Assembly (NCBI RefSeq): GCF_000526195.1
Contig: NZ_JAFP01000001.1
Coordinates: 1,678,312-1,742,311 of the forward strand
Direction of reading: 5' to 3'
DNA: 64,000 nucleotides
Source: Hippea sp. KM1
GTDB taxonomy: Bacteria > Campylobacterota_A > Desulfurellia > Desulfurellales > Hippeaceae
A program made the translations under genes and the position numbers. The notes beneath the pieces were generated by a model, which was not told the DNA's origin, ran no database searches, and worked only from the letters and a program-made list of their open reading frames with translations. Below, piece by piece: positions 1 through 8,577 of this stretch. Each line of letters begins with the position of its first letter. Position 1 is the first letter of the stretch.

Positions 1-273
1 AAACTCTTCAAAGAGAAGTATAAAGAGGATCCGGATGCTATGGCAGCATTGGGCGCCGATGCATACTTCGTGCTTGTTAATGCTATAGACAATGCAGGCG
101 GCTGCAAGGCCACACCAGAAAAGATCAACTATCAGATCAGGCACACAAAGAACTTTAAGGGCGTAACGGGCGTTATAACAATAAATCCAGAGACAGGAAA
201 CGCCATCAAGAGCGCAGTGGTCAGGAAGGTTGAAAACGGTAAGTTCGTATATGTAACAACGGTCAATCCTTAA
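1..273 (+). CDS. livK: Branched-chain amino acid ABC transporter substrate-binding protein, C-terminal fragment
   Basis: The reading frame is open from the first base of the window, so only the last 90 residues are present. The visible part resembles the end of a periplasmic LivK/LivJ-type binding protein: a helix-rich stretch with GADAYFVLVNAI, then a closing beta region with GVTGVITINPETGN, the usual FxGVtG...G turn of this family. It would deliver leucine, isoleucine, valine or related ligands to the permease encoded directly downstream. Ligand specificity cannot be judged without the N-terminal lobe. It is followed by a hairpin and then livH, the common order binding protein - LivH - LivM - LivG - LivF. 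Confidence 0.85.
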   Translation, partial: KLFKEKYKEDPDAMAALGADAYFVLVNAIDNAGGCKATPEKINYQIRHTKNFKGVTGVITINPETGNAIKSAVVRKVENGKFVYVTTVNP

Positions 274-283
274 AAAACAAGCG

Positions 284-310
284 GGCGGGAGCAATCCCGC
301 CTTAATTTTT
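284..310 (+). terminator. Hairpin and T-tract between livK and livH
   Basis: A perfect 7-bp stem (GGCGGGA / TCCCGCC) with a GCAA tetraloop is followed by TTAATTTTTT. It lies in the only sizeable gap of the liv operon. It looks like an intrinsic terminator that would let part of the transcripts stop after the binding-protein gene, giving more LivK than permease. The attenuating role is inferred. Confidence 0.75.
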
Positions 311-328
311 TAAAGAGAGAGTGGAGAA

Positions 329-1225
329 ATGAATTCAACAATCATCCTTCAGCAGTTGGTAAACGGCATATCGCTGGGTAGTTTGTATGGCCTTGTTGCA
401 ATCGGCTATACAATGGTTTACGGCGTTATAAGGCTCATCAACTTTGCCCACGGCGATGTCATGATGGTAGGAATGTATTTCGCCTTTGTGGGTGTCGCCA
501 TGATGTTTTTACCGTGGTGGGCTGCATTCCTGCTATCAATGTTCGCAACGGCAATAGTCGGTGTATTAATCGACAGGATTGCCTATAAACCCCTAAGAAA
601 CGCAAGCAGAATATCCGCCCTTATTACGGCGATAGGCGTTTCATTCTTCTTAGAAAACCTCTTTTTGGTTGTATTCGGCGGTGTACCAAAGGCATTCCCC
701 GTGCCTTCTATCTTTGCAGGCGCAATGAACATAAACGGCGTCATATTTCCCAACATAGCCATAATTACACCCATTGTTGCCATTGTATTCCTTCTGATGC
801 TTCTGTTTGTTTTGTATAAAACAAAATACGGCATGGCGATGAGAGCGCTTTCCTTGGATATGGAAACAGTAAGGATAATGGGCATCAATGTGGATCTGAT
901 AATATCGATGGTATTCGCCATAGGTTCGTTCCTGGCCGCTTTAGGCGGTGTTTTCTGGGCTATGAGGTATCCTGCAATCAACCCGCTAATCGGCATCATG
1001 CCGGGCCTTAAGGCGTTTGCTGCCGCCGTTTTGGGCGGTATAGGCTCGGTAACGGGCGCTGCAGTGGGGGGATTCATCATCGGCATATCGGAGATACTGG
1101 TGGTCGCTTTCTTCCCTTCTTTGGCAGGCTACAAAGACGCCTTTGCCTTTCTGTTTTTGATCTTTGTCCTTCTGTTTAAACCCACAGGCATTATGGGAGA
1201 AGACTTAGAGAGGGGGCGCTTCTAA
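329..1225 (+). CDS. livH: Branched-chain amino acid ABC transporter permease LivH
   Basis: A 298-residue integral membrane protein with about eight hydrophobic segments. The N-terminal signature INFAHGD (residues 37-43) and the C-terminal cytoplasmic-loop segment AAVLGGIGSVTGA (about 234-246) are hallmarks of LivH-type permeases. With LivM it forms the inner-membrane channel through which LivG and LivF drive ligand import. The ATG is preceded by a purine-rich GAGAGTGGAG. livM begins two bases after its stop, so the two are probably translationally coupled. Confidence 0.95.
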   Translation: MNSTIILQQLVNGISLGSLYGLVAIGYTMVYGVIRLINFAHGDVMMVGMYFAFVGVAMMFLPWWAAFLLSMFATAIVGVLIDRIAYKPLRNASRISALITAIGVSFFLENLFLVVFGGVPKAFPVPSIFAGAMNINGVIFPNIAIITPIVAIVFLLMLLFVLYKTKYGMAMRALSLDMETVRIMGINVDLIISMVFAIGSFLAALGGVFWAMRYPAINPLIGIMPGLKAFAAAVLGGIGSVTGAAVGGFIIGISEILVVAFFPSLAGYKDAFAFLFLIFVLLFKPTGIMGEDLERGRF

Positions 1226-1227
1226 TA

Positions 1228-2271
1228 ATGAGTCTAAGCAGAAATTCTATATTGACGATTATATCCATACTCCTGTTGTTTACATTTGTCTGGTATGCAA
1301 ACAACAACTTCACACCCTATGCTGTAAGGATATGGGAAAACACAGCCATATTCTTGATGCTTGCTGCAAGTTATAACCTAATAAACGGTGTCACGGGTCA
1401 GTTCTCGTTGGAGCCAAACGGCTTTGTGGCTATCGGCGCCTATGTCGCAGCCATCCTAACGCTCACGCCGGACCAGAAAGAGGCTATGTTCATCATAGAG
1501 CCGATGGTTCCCTGGCTTAAAAGCATCCACATGTCGTTTTTACCATCGCTTATAATAGCCGGTGTCGTGACGGCTTTTGTTGGATTCTTGCTGGGCTTTC
1601 CCGTATTTAGGGTCAGGGGGGACTATCTGGCCATCGTCACACTGGGTTTTGGTCTAACCATCAGGGTTATCTCAAACAACACGATAACAATAACAAACGG
1701 AGCATTGGGCCTAAAAGGCATTGCAAGCTATACAAATATCTGGTGGTGTTTCGGCTGGGCTGTGCTCTCGATGATAATAATAATGAGGATAGTGTATTCA
1801 GCCTTCGGCAGAGCAATGAAGGCCATCAGAGACGATGAGGATGCAGCCATAGCCATGGGCATTAACACATTCTGGATAAAGATGGCTGCATTCGTAATAG
1901 CCGCGTTCTTTGAGGGCGTCGGTGGAGGGCTATTGGCTCATTTGATAACCACCATATCACCAACGATGTTTACATTCTTCTTAACATTCCAGCTGCTTAT
2001 CATCATAGTCGTTGGCGGCCTGGGCAGCATGACGGGAACGGTTCTTGCCACCATACTGGTGATCTGGGGAAGCGAGATATTGAGGTTTGTTGAACAGCCC
2101 ATGAACATCGCAGGTCTGCATATCCCCGGTATCCCCGGCATGAGGATGGTGATATTCTCCATACTCCTGATCGTGATAATGATATTTGCACGAGAAGGAA
2201 TAATGGGTCAGAGGGAATTTTCCTGGAACTGGCTGTTTAACCTATTCAAAAAAGGAAAAAGTGAAGCTTAA
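1228..2271 (+). CDS. livM: Branched-chain amino acid ABC transporter permease LivM
   Basis: A 347-residue multi-spanning permease, the partner of LivH. It carries the family segment GQFSLEPNGFVAIGAY near residues 63-78 and the loop VVGGLGSMTGTVL near 262-274, which contacts the ATPases. It starts with a short hydrophobic helix (LTIISILLLFTFVW) as usual in LivM. The gene is packed between livH and livG with gaps of two bases on each side, so co-expression is certain from layout alone. Confidence 0.95.
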   Translation: MSLSRNSILTIISILLLFTFVWYANNNFTPYAVRIWENTAIFLMLAASYNLINGVTGQFSLEPNGFVAIGAYVAAILTLTPDQKEAMFIIEPMVPWLKSIHMSFLPSLIIAGVVTAFVGFLLGFPVFRVRGDYLAIVTLGFGLTIRVISNNTITITNGALGLKGIASYTNIWWCFGWAVLSMIIIMRIVYSAFGRAMKAIRDDEDAAIAMGINTFWIKMAAFVIAAFFEGVGGGLLAHLITTISPTMFTFFLTFQLLIIIVVGGLGSMTGTVLATILVIWGSEILRFVEQPMNIAGLHIPGIPGMRMVIFSILLIVIMIFAREGIMGQREFSWNWLFNLFKKGKSEA

Positions 2272-2273
2272 CC

Positions 2274-3047
2274 ATGGATAATATAGCCCTTAAATGCGAT
2301 AGGATAACAATGAGATTTGGCGGTCTAACGGCCGTAAACGGGTTTTCCGTTGAGATAAAGGAGCACATGATATTCGGCCTTATCGGGCCAAACGGCGCAG
2401 GCAAAACCACGGCCTTTAACATGATAACGGGCAACCTAAAGCCCACAAGCGGCGAGATATTCTTCTATGGCAAAAACATAACGGGCATGAAGCCGTTTAA
2501 GATCGTCTCATTGGGTATGGCAAGGACATTTCAGAACATCAGGCTATTCTCCAATCTGTCGGTTATAGAGAATGTATTAACCGGCTTTCACCACAAACTC
2601 AAATACAACCTCATCGATGCCATACTGAGAACGCCGAGGTTTTACAGATATGAAAGGCAAATGAGAGAAGAGGCAATGGAGCTTCTAAGAAGCGTCGGTT
2701 TAGAAGAAAAGGCCGATTTTAAGGCCAGCAAGTTGCCATACGGTGAAAGGAGAAAGGTGGAGATAGCAAGGGCCCTGGCAACGGGTCCGAAGATGCTGCT
2801 TTTAGATGAGCCTGCAGCGGGTATGAACCCACAGGAGACGATGGGTTTGATGTATTTTATCCAGGAGATAAAGGAGAAGTTCAACCTGACGGTGCTATTG
2901 ATTGAACATGACATGAAGTTTGTTATGAATCTATGCGAGCGAATAGCCGTGTTGGATCACGGCGTAAAGATAGCCGAGGGCAAACCGGAAGAAATCCAGA
3001 AAAACCCCGATGTCATAAAGGCATACTTAGGAGACATCAATGCTTAA
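2274..3047 (+). CDS. livG: Branched-chain amino acid ABC transporter ATPase LivG
   Basis: A 257-residue ABC ATPase. Walker A is GPNGAGKT (38-45), the signature region is the degenerate LPYGERRK (about 154-161) typical of LivG rather than LSGGQ, and Walker B with its glutamate is MLLLDEP (about 174-180), followed by a switch histidine in LLIEHDM. The family insert after the Q-loop is present (ARTFQNIRLF). It powers the LivHM channel on the cytoplasmic face together with LivF. Its 3' end overlaps livF by 8 bases. Confidence 0.95.
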   Translation: MDNIALKCDRITMRFGGLTAVNGFSVEIKEHMIFGLIGPNGAGKTTAFNMITGNLKPTSGEIFFYGKNITGMKPFKIVSLGMARTFQNIRLFSNLSVIENVLTGFHHKLKYNLIDAILRTPRFYRYERQMREEAMELLRSVGLEEKADFKASKLPYGERRKVEIARALATGPKMLLLDEPAAGMNPQETMGLMYFIQEIKEKFNLTVLLIEHDMKFVMNLCERIAVLDHGVKIAEGKPEEIQKNPDVIKAYLGDINA

Positions 3048-3741
3048 GGTAAAGGATTTAAATGTCTATTACGGCGTAATACACGCCGTCAAAGGGATAA
3101 CCTTTAATGTTCCAGAAAACAAGATAATAACCCTAATTGGCGCAAACGGTGCAGGCAAATCCAGCACCCTAAAGGCCATTGCGGGTCTTGTGCGCCCCAG
3201 GGGAAGCATAAAGTTTTTGGGTGATGAGATCTCAAAAAAACCGGCCTATAAAATTGCACAGAAGGGCATATCGCTTGTGCCTGAGGGCAGAAGGGTCTTT
3301 GCCAATTTGACCATCCTGGAAAACCTAAGAATGGGTGGGTTTAACAAAAACCCGGCAGAGCTTGAGCCGCTATATGAGAAGATGTTTGAACTCTTCCCTA
3401 TCCTAAAGGAAAGGGCGCACCAAAAGGCAGGCACGCTCTCAGGTGGTGAGCAGCAGATGCTGGCCATAGCAAGGGCCCTGATGAGTGAACCTTCGCTGTT
3501 AATGCTGGATGAGCCAAGCTTGGGTTTGGCACCAAAGGTCGTCTCGGAGGTGTTTGAGATCCTAAAGGAACTAAACAGAAACGGCAAAACCATACTATTG
3601 GTTGAGCAAAACGCCGCTCAGGCCTTAAAGCTTGCCCATTACGCCTATGTTTTAGAAAATGGAAGCATAACATTAGAGGGGGATGCAAACGAGCTATTGG
3701 AAAACGAAGAGGTAAGGAAGAGTTATCTGGGTGAAATCTAA
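3040..3741 (+). CDS. livF: Branched-chain amino acid ABC transporter ATPase LivF
   Basis: A 233-residue ABC ATPase. Walker A is GANGAGKS (34-41), the signature is a canonical LSGGEQQ (about 132-138) and Walker B is LLMLDEPSLGLAP (about 153-165), the version typical of LivF. The start overlaps livG and has an AGGAG inside the livG coding sequence. It is the last gene of the liv operon. No strong terminator hairpin follows; the next gene has its own promoter within 40 bases. Confidence 0.95.
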   Translation: MLKVKDLNVYYGVIHAVKGITFNVPENKIITLIGANGAGKSSTLKAIAGLVRPRGSIKFLGDEISKKPAYKIAQKGISLVPEGRRVFANLTILENLRMGGFNKNPAELEPLYEKMFELFPILKERAHQKAGTLSGGEQQMLAIARALMSEPSLLMLDEPSLGLAPKVVSEVFEILKELNRNGKTILLVEQNAAQALKLAHYAYVLENGSITLEGDANELLENEEVRKSYLGEI

Positions 3742-3746
3742 TTTTC

Positions 3747-3775
3747 TTGATTTTTTAACAATCGTGTTTTATATT
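3747..3775 (+). promoter_or_regulatory. Sigma-70-type promoter, leaderless start for the cupin regulator
   Basis: TTGATT (3747-3752) and TATATT (3770-3775) are separated by 17 bases. The ATG of the downstream gene lies 7 bases after the -10 box, so transcription should begin at or within a base of the start codon, giving a leaderless mRNA. There is no Shine-Dalgarno sequence in front of this ATG, which fits. Confidence 0.65.
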
Positions 3776-3782
3776 TGAAACT

Positions 3783-4331
3783 ATGAGAGTCGGAAGCAAG
3801 ATTCGAGAGATCAGAACCAAAAAGAATATGACCTTACGGGATTTGAGCAAGAAGTCGGGCTGCTCGCTGGGTTTTCTCTCTCAGGTTGAGCGTGACCTTG
3901 TCTCACCCACCATCTCATCCCTAAGGAGAATAGCCGATGCCTTGGGCATAAACATAATATCCCTGTTTGAGGAGAGGGAGCCGCCGGTTGATTCGATAGT
4001 CGTCAGGAAGGCAAACAGGGGAAAGTTTGAAAACAAGCGCTCGCGTGTTAAATACGAGCTTTTGCGTCCGCAGTTTTCAGATACAACAATCGAGGCGCTT
4101 TATATGTATTTGGAACCCGGGGCATTAAGCGGCACAACCCCCCACTCCCACAACGGCGAAGAGCTGGTCATCGTTCTAAAGGGCAAGCTGGAGATAGAGG
4201 TGGGAGGAAAAACATATACGCTTGAGGAGGGGGATTCTGCCGTCTATAACTCCAACATACCGCACAGATGGAGAAATCCCAACGACCAGACAACAGAGGT
4301 AATCTGGGTTAACCATCCTCCGACCTTCTGA
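3783..4331 (+). CDS. XRE-family regulator with C-terminal cupin domain
   Basis: 182 residues. Residues 1-60 form an XRE helix-turn-helix (IREIRTKKNMTLRDLSKKSG... LGFLSQVERDLVSPTISSLRRIADAL). The last 75 residues form a cupin beta-barrel with HSHNGEELVIVLKGKLEIEVGG and the second-motif part GDSAVYNSNIPHRWRN, including the metal-site histidines. This architecture is found in small-molecule-responsive regulators (PuuR-like). It is the first gene of an operon with a multi-cluster Fe-S protein (1-base overlap), a thioredoxin-like protein and a DUF364 protein. It probably regulates this operon, but its ligand is unknown. A second protein of the same architecture lies at 41549-42091. Confidence 0.85.
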   Translation: MRVGSKIREIRTKKNMTLRDLSKKSGCSLGFLSQVERDLVSPTISSLRRIADALGINIISLFEEREPPVDSIVVRKANRGKFENKRSRVKYELLRPQFSDTTIEALYMYLEPGALSGTTPHSHNGEELVIVLKGKLEIEVGGKTYTLEEGDSAVYNSNIPHRWRNPNDQTTEVIWVNHPPTF

Positions 4332-5320
4332 TGATAGACTTCTCTTTGGCTGGCAACATACAGATAAATCTAAACAGGTGCAACAGATACATATTTGCAA
4401 AAAGCTCTTGCGACAGTTGCACAAACATCTGTCCAACGGATGCAATAAAACTAACACCCTATCCATCGATAAACGAAGATAGCTGCATCAAATGCGGCCT
4501 ATGCTATGCTGCATGCCCATCAACGGCCATCAGCATAAGAAACGACAACTATAGACTCCTAAACGAAACCTCAAGCTTAGAAAGGATCGAGATAGGTTGC
4601 ATATTCTCAAAAGCCGCCAACAAGGTATCATGCATCTATAGGCTTGACCATTCCATACTAACAGCATGGCTTTTGATGGGAAAACCCGTAAGGATAAAAA
4701 GGGGCGACTGCAAAAGCTGCAAGTTTAAGAATCAGGCAAGGCTGTTTTTTGAGGAGCTAAGGATAGCCGTAAGGCTTGCAAAAGCAGCCGACATAGAACC
4801 AGACATAAAGATAAACAAATCAACAGCCGAAAAGGTGCATATACCCAAAGAGGGGTTATCCAGAAGGGAGCTTCTATCTGCATTAAAAAAACCCTCATCA
4901 AAACCCAAACGCATACTCTTTTTGAAACACCTAAACCCTATAGAGAGGATAGAATGCAGGATAACGGCAAAGATCACCATAACAGACTCATGCGACCTCT
5001 GCGGTATTTGTGAGGTTGTATGTCCAACCGATGCCATACTCATACAAAAGGAACAAAGGGGCGAGGTGTGGTTTAATCCAGCAGCCTGCATAAACTGCCA
5101 AAACTGTCTTATAGGGTGCCTAAGGGGTGCAATCGAGATTGAGAGCGGGTATACAGACCTTCTAAAGGCCGAGCCAGAAGTGATTTTCGAGGCTAAAAAG
5201 AGGATATGCACCAAATGCAAGACGCCGTTTTATTCAAACTCAGAAGAAGAAGTCTGCCCGGCATGCAAATCCAGGGATGCAAAAAAGCAAAGCATCATAG
5301 ATATGTTCAAAAATATTTAG
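4331..5320 (+). CDS. Multi-[4Fe-4S] ferredoxin-like protein with C-terminal zinc ribbon
   Basis: 329 residues, very rich in cysteine. Near the N-terminus are CDSCTNICPTDAI and CIKCGLCYAACP, the second a full CxxCxxCxxxCP cluster motif. The middle holds isolated cysteines in GDCKSCKF. Near residue 220 comes a second ferredoxin pair, CDLCGICEVVCPTDAI and CINCQNCLIGC. The C-terminus has a CTKC...CPAC zinc ribbon. The protein is predicted soluble and cytoplasmic, and probably carries electrons through about four clusters. The start overlaps the regulator stop by one base (TGATG). No catalytic domain is visible, so the partner enzyme is unknown; the thioredoxin-like protein downstream is a candidate. 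Confidence 0.75.
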   Translation: MIDFSLAGNIQINLNRCNRYIFAKSSCDSCTNICPTDAIKLTPYPSINEDSCIKCGLCYAACPSTAISIRNDNYRLLNETSSLERIEIGCIFSKAANKVSCIYRLDHSILTAWLLMGKPVRIKRGDCKSCKFKNQARLFFEELRIAVRLAKAADIEPDIKINKSTAEKVHIPKEGLSRRELLSALKKPSSKPKRILFLKHLNPIERIECRITAKITITDSCDLCGICEVVCPTDAILIQKEQRGEVWFNPAACINCQNCLIGCLRGAIEIESGYTDLLKAEPEVIFEAKKRICTKCKTPFYSNSEEEVCPACKSRDAKKQSIIDMFKNI

Positions 5321-5336
5321 AAAATCTCAAAATTTT

Positions 5337-5666
5337 GTGATAAACTCCAAAACCATGAAAGAGTTAAGCTCAAAAGAGGAGTTTGAAGACTTTATACAGA
5401 ACGGCAGGCCGACCATAGTCGTGTTTTCAACCCACGATTGTGCCACATGCAGGCCTGTTAAAGAAAAGATAGCCTCACGGTTTAAGGATGTCGATACGGC
5501 CAATATCTATTTAGACGATGTAAGGGAGTTAAGCGGTGAGCTTTCCATATTCAATGTGCCCGTTGTCTGCATATTCTTAGAAGGCAAGGAGCTTTACAGG
5601 TTTATACGGGTATTCTCGATGGATGAGATAGAAGAAAAACTCAACAGGGTATTGGAGTTTATTTAG
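5337..5666 (+). CDS. Thioredoxin-like protein
   Basis: 109 residues from a GTG start; an ATG six codons later (5355) is equally possible because neither has a clear ribosome binding site. It has a thioredoxin-fold pattern: TIVVFSTHDCATCRPVKEKI with a CATC active site in place of CGPC, and the cis-proline region FNVPVVCIF about 45 residues later. It is likely a cytoplasmic dithiol reductant or electron-transfer partner for the Fe-S protein upstream. It ends directly before the DUF364 gene. The altered active-site dipeptide suggests a specialised substrate rather than general thioredoxin duty. Confidence 0.75.
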   Translation: MINSKTMKELSSKEEFEDFIQNGRPTIVVFSTHDCATCRPVKEKIASRFKDVDTANIYLDDVRELSGELSIFNVPVVCIFLEGKELYRFIRVFSMDEIEEKLNRVLEFI

Positions 5667-6395
5667 ATGTTTGTCCACCAATTGATCCACCAAAAGGCAA
5701 AAGAAAAGGCCGAAGGCCTTGAGGTTGTCGATGTGAGGATAGGGCTTGGCTATACGCTGGTTCAGCTAAGCGATAACTCTGCAGGCCTATCATACAGCTT
5801 TACAAAGGAGCTTTCACCAAAAGACTGCACGGTAATGAAGGAGGCCGGCAATATAACAGGCAAAAAGGCAGAAGAGATACTGGATAAGATACTATCGTAT
5901 AACCTAACAGACTCAAGCTTGGCTTTGGCATGCGCAAACGCAATAATAAACAAAGGCATAGAGCAAAACGGAGTTGATATAGTTGACCTCATACATCCAG
6001 ACGACAAGGTCGTTATGGTTGGCTATTTTGCCCCATTGATAGAGCCGATAAGGAGTAAGACAGATAGGTTTGTGGTCTGTGAGCGCAACCCCAAGGGCTC
6101 ATCGTTGCCCGATTATGCCGAATACTTTGAGCTATACGACTGCGATGTGGCCATACTAACGGCAACATCAATCATAAACAAGACCATCGATAGCCTGCTT
6201 GATATGGTAAAAAGGGCAAGGATTGTGGCCGTAATGGGGCCTTCCACGCCTATGGATAGAAGCATCTTCAAAAACAGGATAACGCATGCATGCGGCAGTA
6301 TCGTAAAGGATATAGAATTGGCAAAAAGGATAATCAGCGAGGGCGGCGGCACAAAAAGACTAAAGCCGGCTATAGAAAAAAGGTGTGTCTATTAA
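5667..6395 (+). CDS. DUF4213/DUF364 family protein
   Basis: 242 residues. The N-terminal third (VVDVRIGLGYTLVQLS...AGLSYSF) matches the DUF4213 enolase-N-like part, and the rest has a Rossmann-like DUF364 domain (DDKVVMVGYFAPLIEP... CDVAILTATSIINKTIDSLL... VAVMGPSTPM). Structural members of this family have been linked to metal or chelate handling, and some sit beside molybdenum, siderophore or Fe-S genes. Here it follows the thioredoxin gene without a gap and precedes argF by only a few bases. The function is not established; a redox or metal-handling role is suggested by its neighbours. Confidence 0.75.
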   Translation: MFVHQLIHQKAKEKAEGLEVVDVRIGLGYTLVQLSDNSAGLSYSFTKELSPKDCTVMKEAGNITGKKAEEILDKILSYNLTDSSLALACANAIINKGIEQNGVDIVDLIHPDDKVVMVGYFAPLIEPIRSKTDRFVVCERNPKGSSLPDYAEYFELYDCDVAILTATSIINKTIDSLLDMVKRARIVAVMGPSTPMDRSIFKNRITHACGSIVKDIELAKRIISEGGGTKRLKPAIEKRCVY

Positions 6396-6407
6396 AGGAG
6401 AATGGCT

Positions 6408-7337
6408 ATGGTTAAACACTGTTTGAGCCTAAAGGACCTAACAAAAGAAGAGATTGTAAATCTTCTAAAGCTCTCCCAACAGATAAAGCAAAAAATCAAA
6501 AACGGGGAAAACTATGAACCGCTAAAGGGCGTAATACTCGGCATGATATTTGAGAAGCCCTCAACCAGAACAAGGCTCTCATTCGAAACCGGCATGAAAA
6601 GGCTTGGAGGGGATGCGGTCTTTCTATCACCGAGGGATATTCAGCTTGGAAGGGGTGAGTCAATAGAGGATACGGCAAGGGTCATCTCCCGTTATGTCGA
6701 TATTATCATGATAAGGACATTTGAGCATTCGAGGATAGAGAGGTTTGCACAATACTCCACCGTTCCTGTAATCAATGCATTAACGGATCTGCTCCATCCG
6801 TGTCAGGTATTGGCAGACCTTCTGACGATTAAGGAGAAGTTGGGCGACATCGAGGGCATAAAGGTGGCCTTCTTCGGGGATGGCAACAACATGGCCAACT
6901 CATGGATATACGCTGCAGCCGTTGTTGGATTTGAGCTGAGGGTGGCAACGCCTGTGGATTGTGCTCCAAACGGCGTTGTAATCAACAACGCATTGAAACT
7001 CGCACAAAAAAGCGGTGCAAAAATCATCCTGACGGATGATCCAAAAGAGGCTGCAGAGGGTGCAGATGTTTTGTATACCGATGTCTGGGCATCCATGGGT
7101 CAGGAGGATCAAAAAGAGAAGAAACACGCCCTCATGAGGCCGTATCAGGTAAACAGGGAGCTTGTAAAATACGCAAATAAGGACTATATATTCATGCACT
7201 GCCTGCCTGCCCACAGGGGCGAGGAGGTGGAGGCTGAGATCATCGACGATGAAAAACACTCCGTTGTGTTTGACGAGGCGGAAAACAGAACCTATGCTCA
7301 ACTTGCGACGATAATGAATCTAATCGGGAGGTTTTAA
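6408..7337 (+). CDS. argF: Ornithine carbamoyltransferase
   Basis: Catalyses carbamoyl phosphate + ornithine to citrulline in arginine biosynthesis. The carbamoyl-phosphate loop STRTR is at about residues 52-56, HPCQ appears in the middle, and the ornithine-binding cysteine loop is HCLPAHRG near the C-terminus. Length (309 residues) is normal. Two in-frame ATGs are possible. The one at 6402 is only one base from the AAAGGAG ribosome site, while the one at 6408 has a 7-base spacing, so I chose 6408. argG follows one base after the stop. Confidence 0.95.
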   Translation: MVKHCLSLKDLTKEEIVNLLKLSQQIKQKIKNGENYEPLKGVILGMIFEKPSTRTRLSFETGMKRLGGDAVFLSPRDIQLGRGESIEDTARVISRYVDIIMIRTFEHSRIERFAQYSTVPVINALTDLLHPCQVLADLLTIKEKLGDIEGIKVAFFGDGNNMANSWIYAAAVVGFELRVATPVDCAPNGVVINNALKLAQKSGAKIILTDDPKEAAEGADVLYTDVWASMGQEDQKEKKHALMRPYQVNRELVKYANKDYIFMHCLPAHRGEEVEAEIIDDEKHSVVFDEAENRTYAQLATIMNLIGRF

Positions 7338-7338
7338 T

Positions 7339-8541
7339 ATGGGTGAGATTAAAAAGGTTGTGCTTGCCTATTCCGGAGGTCTTGATACATCGGTAATCGT
7401 AAAGTGGTTGCAGGATAAATACGGATGCGAGGTAATCACATACACAGCCGATTTAGGCCAGAACGAGGATTTAGAGCCCATAAAGGAAAAGGCGCTAAAG
7501 GTTGGTGCAAGCAAGGCCTATGTTGAGGATGTCAGGGAGGAGTTCTTAAACGACTATGTAATGAAGGCCTTTAAGTTTGGCGCCCTCTATGAGGGCAAAT
7601 ACCCGCTTGCAACAGCACTTGGAAGGCCACTAATCACAAAGAAGATGATAGAGATAACCCAGAAAGAGGGCGCAGATGCCATAGCCCACGGCTCAACCGG
7701 CAAGGGCAACGATCAGGTCAGATTTGATGTATCGGCCGTTGCACTAAAGCCCGATATAAAGGTTATAGCACCTGTGAGGGATTGGGAATTAAAATCGAGG
7801 GATGAGGAGATAGAGTATGCCAAAAAGCACGGCATACCCGTTCCTGTAACCAAGGATAAGCCGTATTCTATAGACAGAAACATCTGGGGATTGTCTGTTG
7901 AGGCTGGCCCGTTGGAGGATCCATACCATGAACCGGATGAGGAGATATACTCATTCACAAAGAATCCGCTTGAGGCTCCCGATGAGCCTGAATATGTTGA
8001 GATAGAATTCGAAAAAGGGATACCCGTGGCCTTAAACGGTGAAAAACTCAACATAGTGGATCTGGTCAACAAAGCCAATGAGATAGCCGGCAAACACGGC
8101 GTTGGACGAATCGACATGGTAGAAAACAGGCTTGTCGGCATAAAGTCCAGGGAGATCTATGAGGCCCCTGCTGCTGTGCTTCTGCTTGAGGCCAAAAGGA
8201 GCCTGGATGAGCTGATTTTAGACAGGGAAAGCCTCCATCTAAAAGACCAGCTGGCCATTAAGTATGCAGAGCTGGTCTATTACGGCTATTGGTTCTGTGA
8301 GTTAAGGGAGGCATTGGACGCCTTTGCAGATAAACTAAACGAAAGGGCAACAGGCACGGTAAAGGTAAAGCTATACAAAGGCAAGGCCACGGCCGTTGCA
8401 AGAAAATCGCCTTATGCCATTTACTCCAAAGAGCTTGCAACCTATGATCCGGGCGATACATTCAACCACAAATACGGTGAGGCGTTCTGCTATATCTGGG
8501 GTCTGCCCTTAAGGGTTGCAGCAGAGGTGAAAGGCAAATAA
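7339..8541 (+). CDS. argG: Argininosuccinate synthase
   Basis: ATP-dependent ligation of citrulline and aspartate to argininosuccinate, the step after ArgF. The ATP pyrophosphatase P-loop AYSGGLDTS is at residues 10-18, followed by the family segments HGSTGKGNDQVRF and the citrulline/aspartate-binding IWGLSVE. 400 residues, full length. GGAGG precedes the ATG within the end of argF. A terminator hairpin directly follows, closing the operon. argH is not in this window. Confidence 0.97.
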   Translation: MGEIKKVVLAYSGGLDTSVIVKWLQDKYGCEVITYTADLGQNEDLEPIKEKALKVGASKAYVEDVREEFLNDYVMKAFKFGALYEGKYPLATALGRPLITKKMIEITQKEGADAIAHGSTGKGNDQVRFDVSAVALKPDIKVIAPVRDWELKSRDEEIEYAKKHGIPVPVTKDKPYSIDRNIWGLSVEAGPLEDPYHEPDEEIYSFTKNPLEAPDEPEYVEIEFEKGIPVALNGEKLNIVDLVNKANEIAGKHGVGRIDMVENRLVGIKSREIYEAPAAVLLLEAKRSLDELILDRESLHLKDQLAIKYAELVYYGYWFCELREALDAFADKLNERATGTVKVKLYKGKATAVARKSPYAIYSKELATYDPGDTFNHKYGEAFCYIWGLPLRVAAEVKGK

Positions 8542-8543
8542 TC

Positions 8544-8570
8544 AGAGGGGCTTTAAAGCTCCTCTTTTTT
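8544..8570 (+). terminator. Intrinsic terminator after argG
   Basis: An 11-bp near-perfect inverted repeat (AGAGGGGCTTT / AAAGCTCCTCT, one G-U pair) begins two bases after the argG stop and runs straight into T6. It ends the argF-argG transcript. The start codon of trmB lies only 8 bases past the T-run, so trmB must use a promoter within this region or rely on read-through. Confidence 0.85.
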
Positions 8571-8577
8571 GTTTACA

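Noticed and set aside
583..1086. Long antisense frames inside liv, mnmE, trmB, ydbH and other genes
   Set aside because: They mirror real genes, lack ribosome sites and have no recognisable domains; codon bias of the sense strand explains them.
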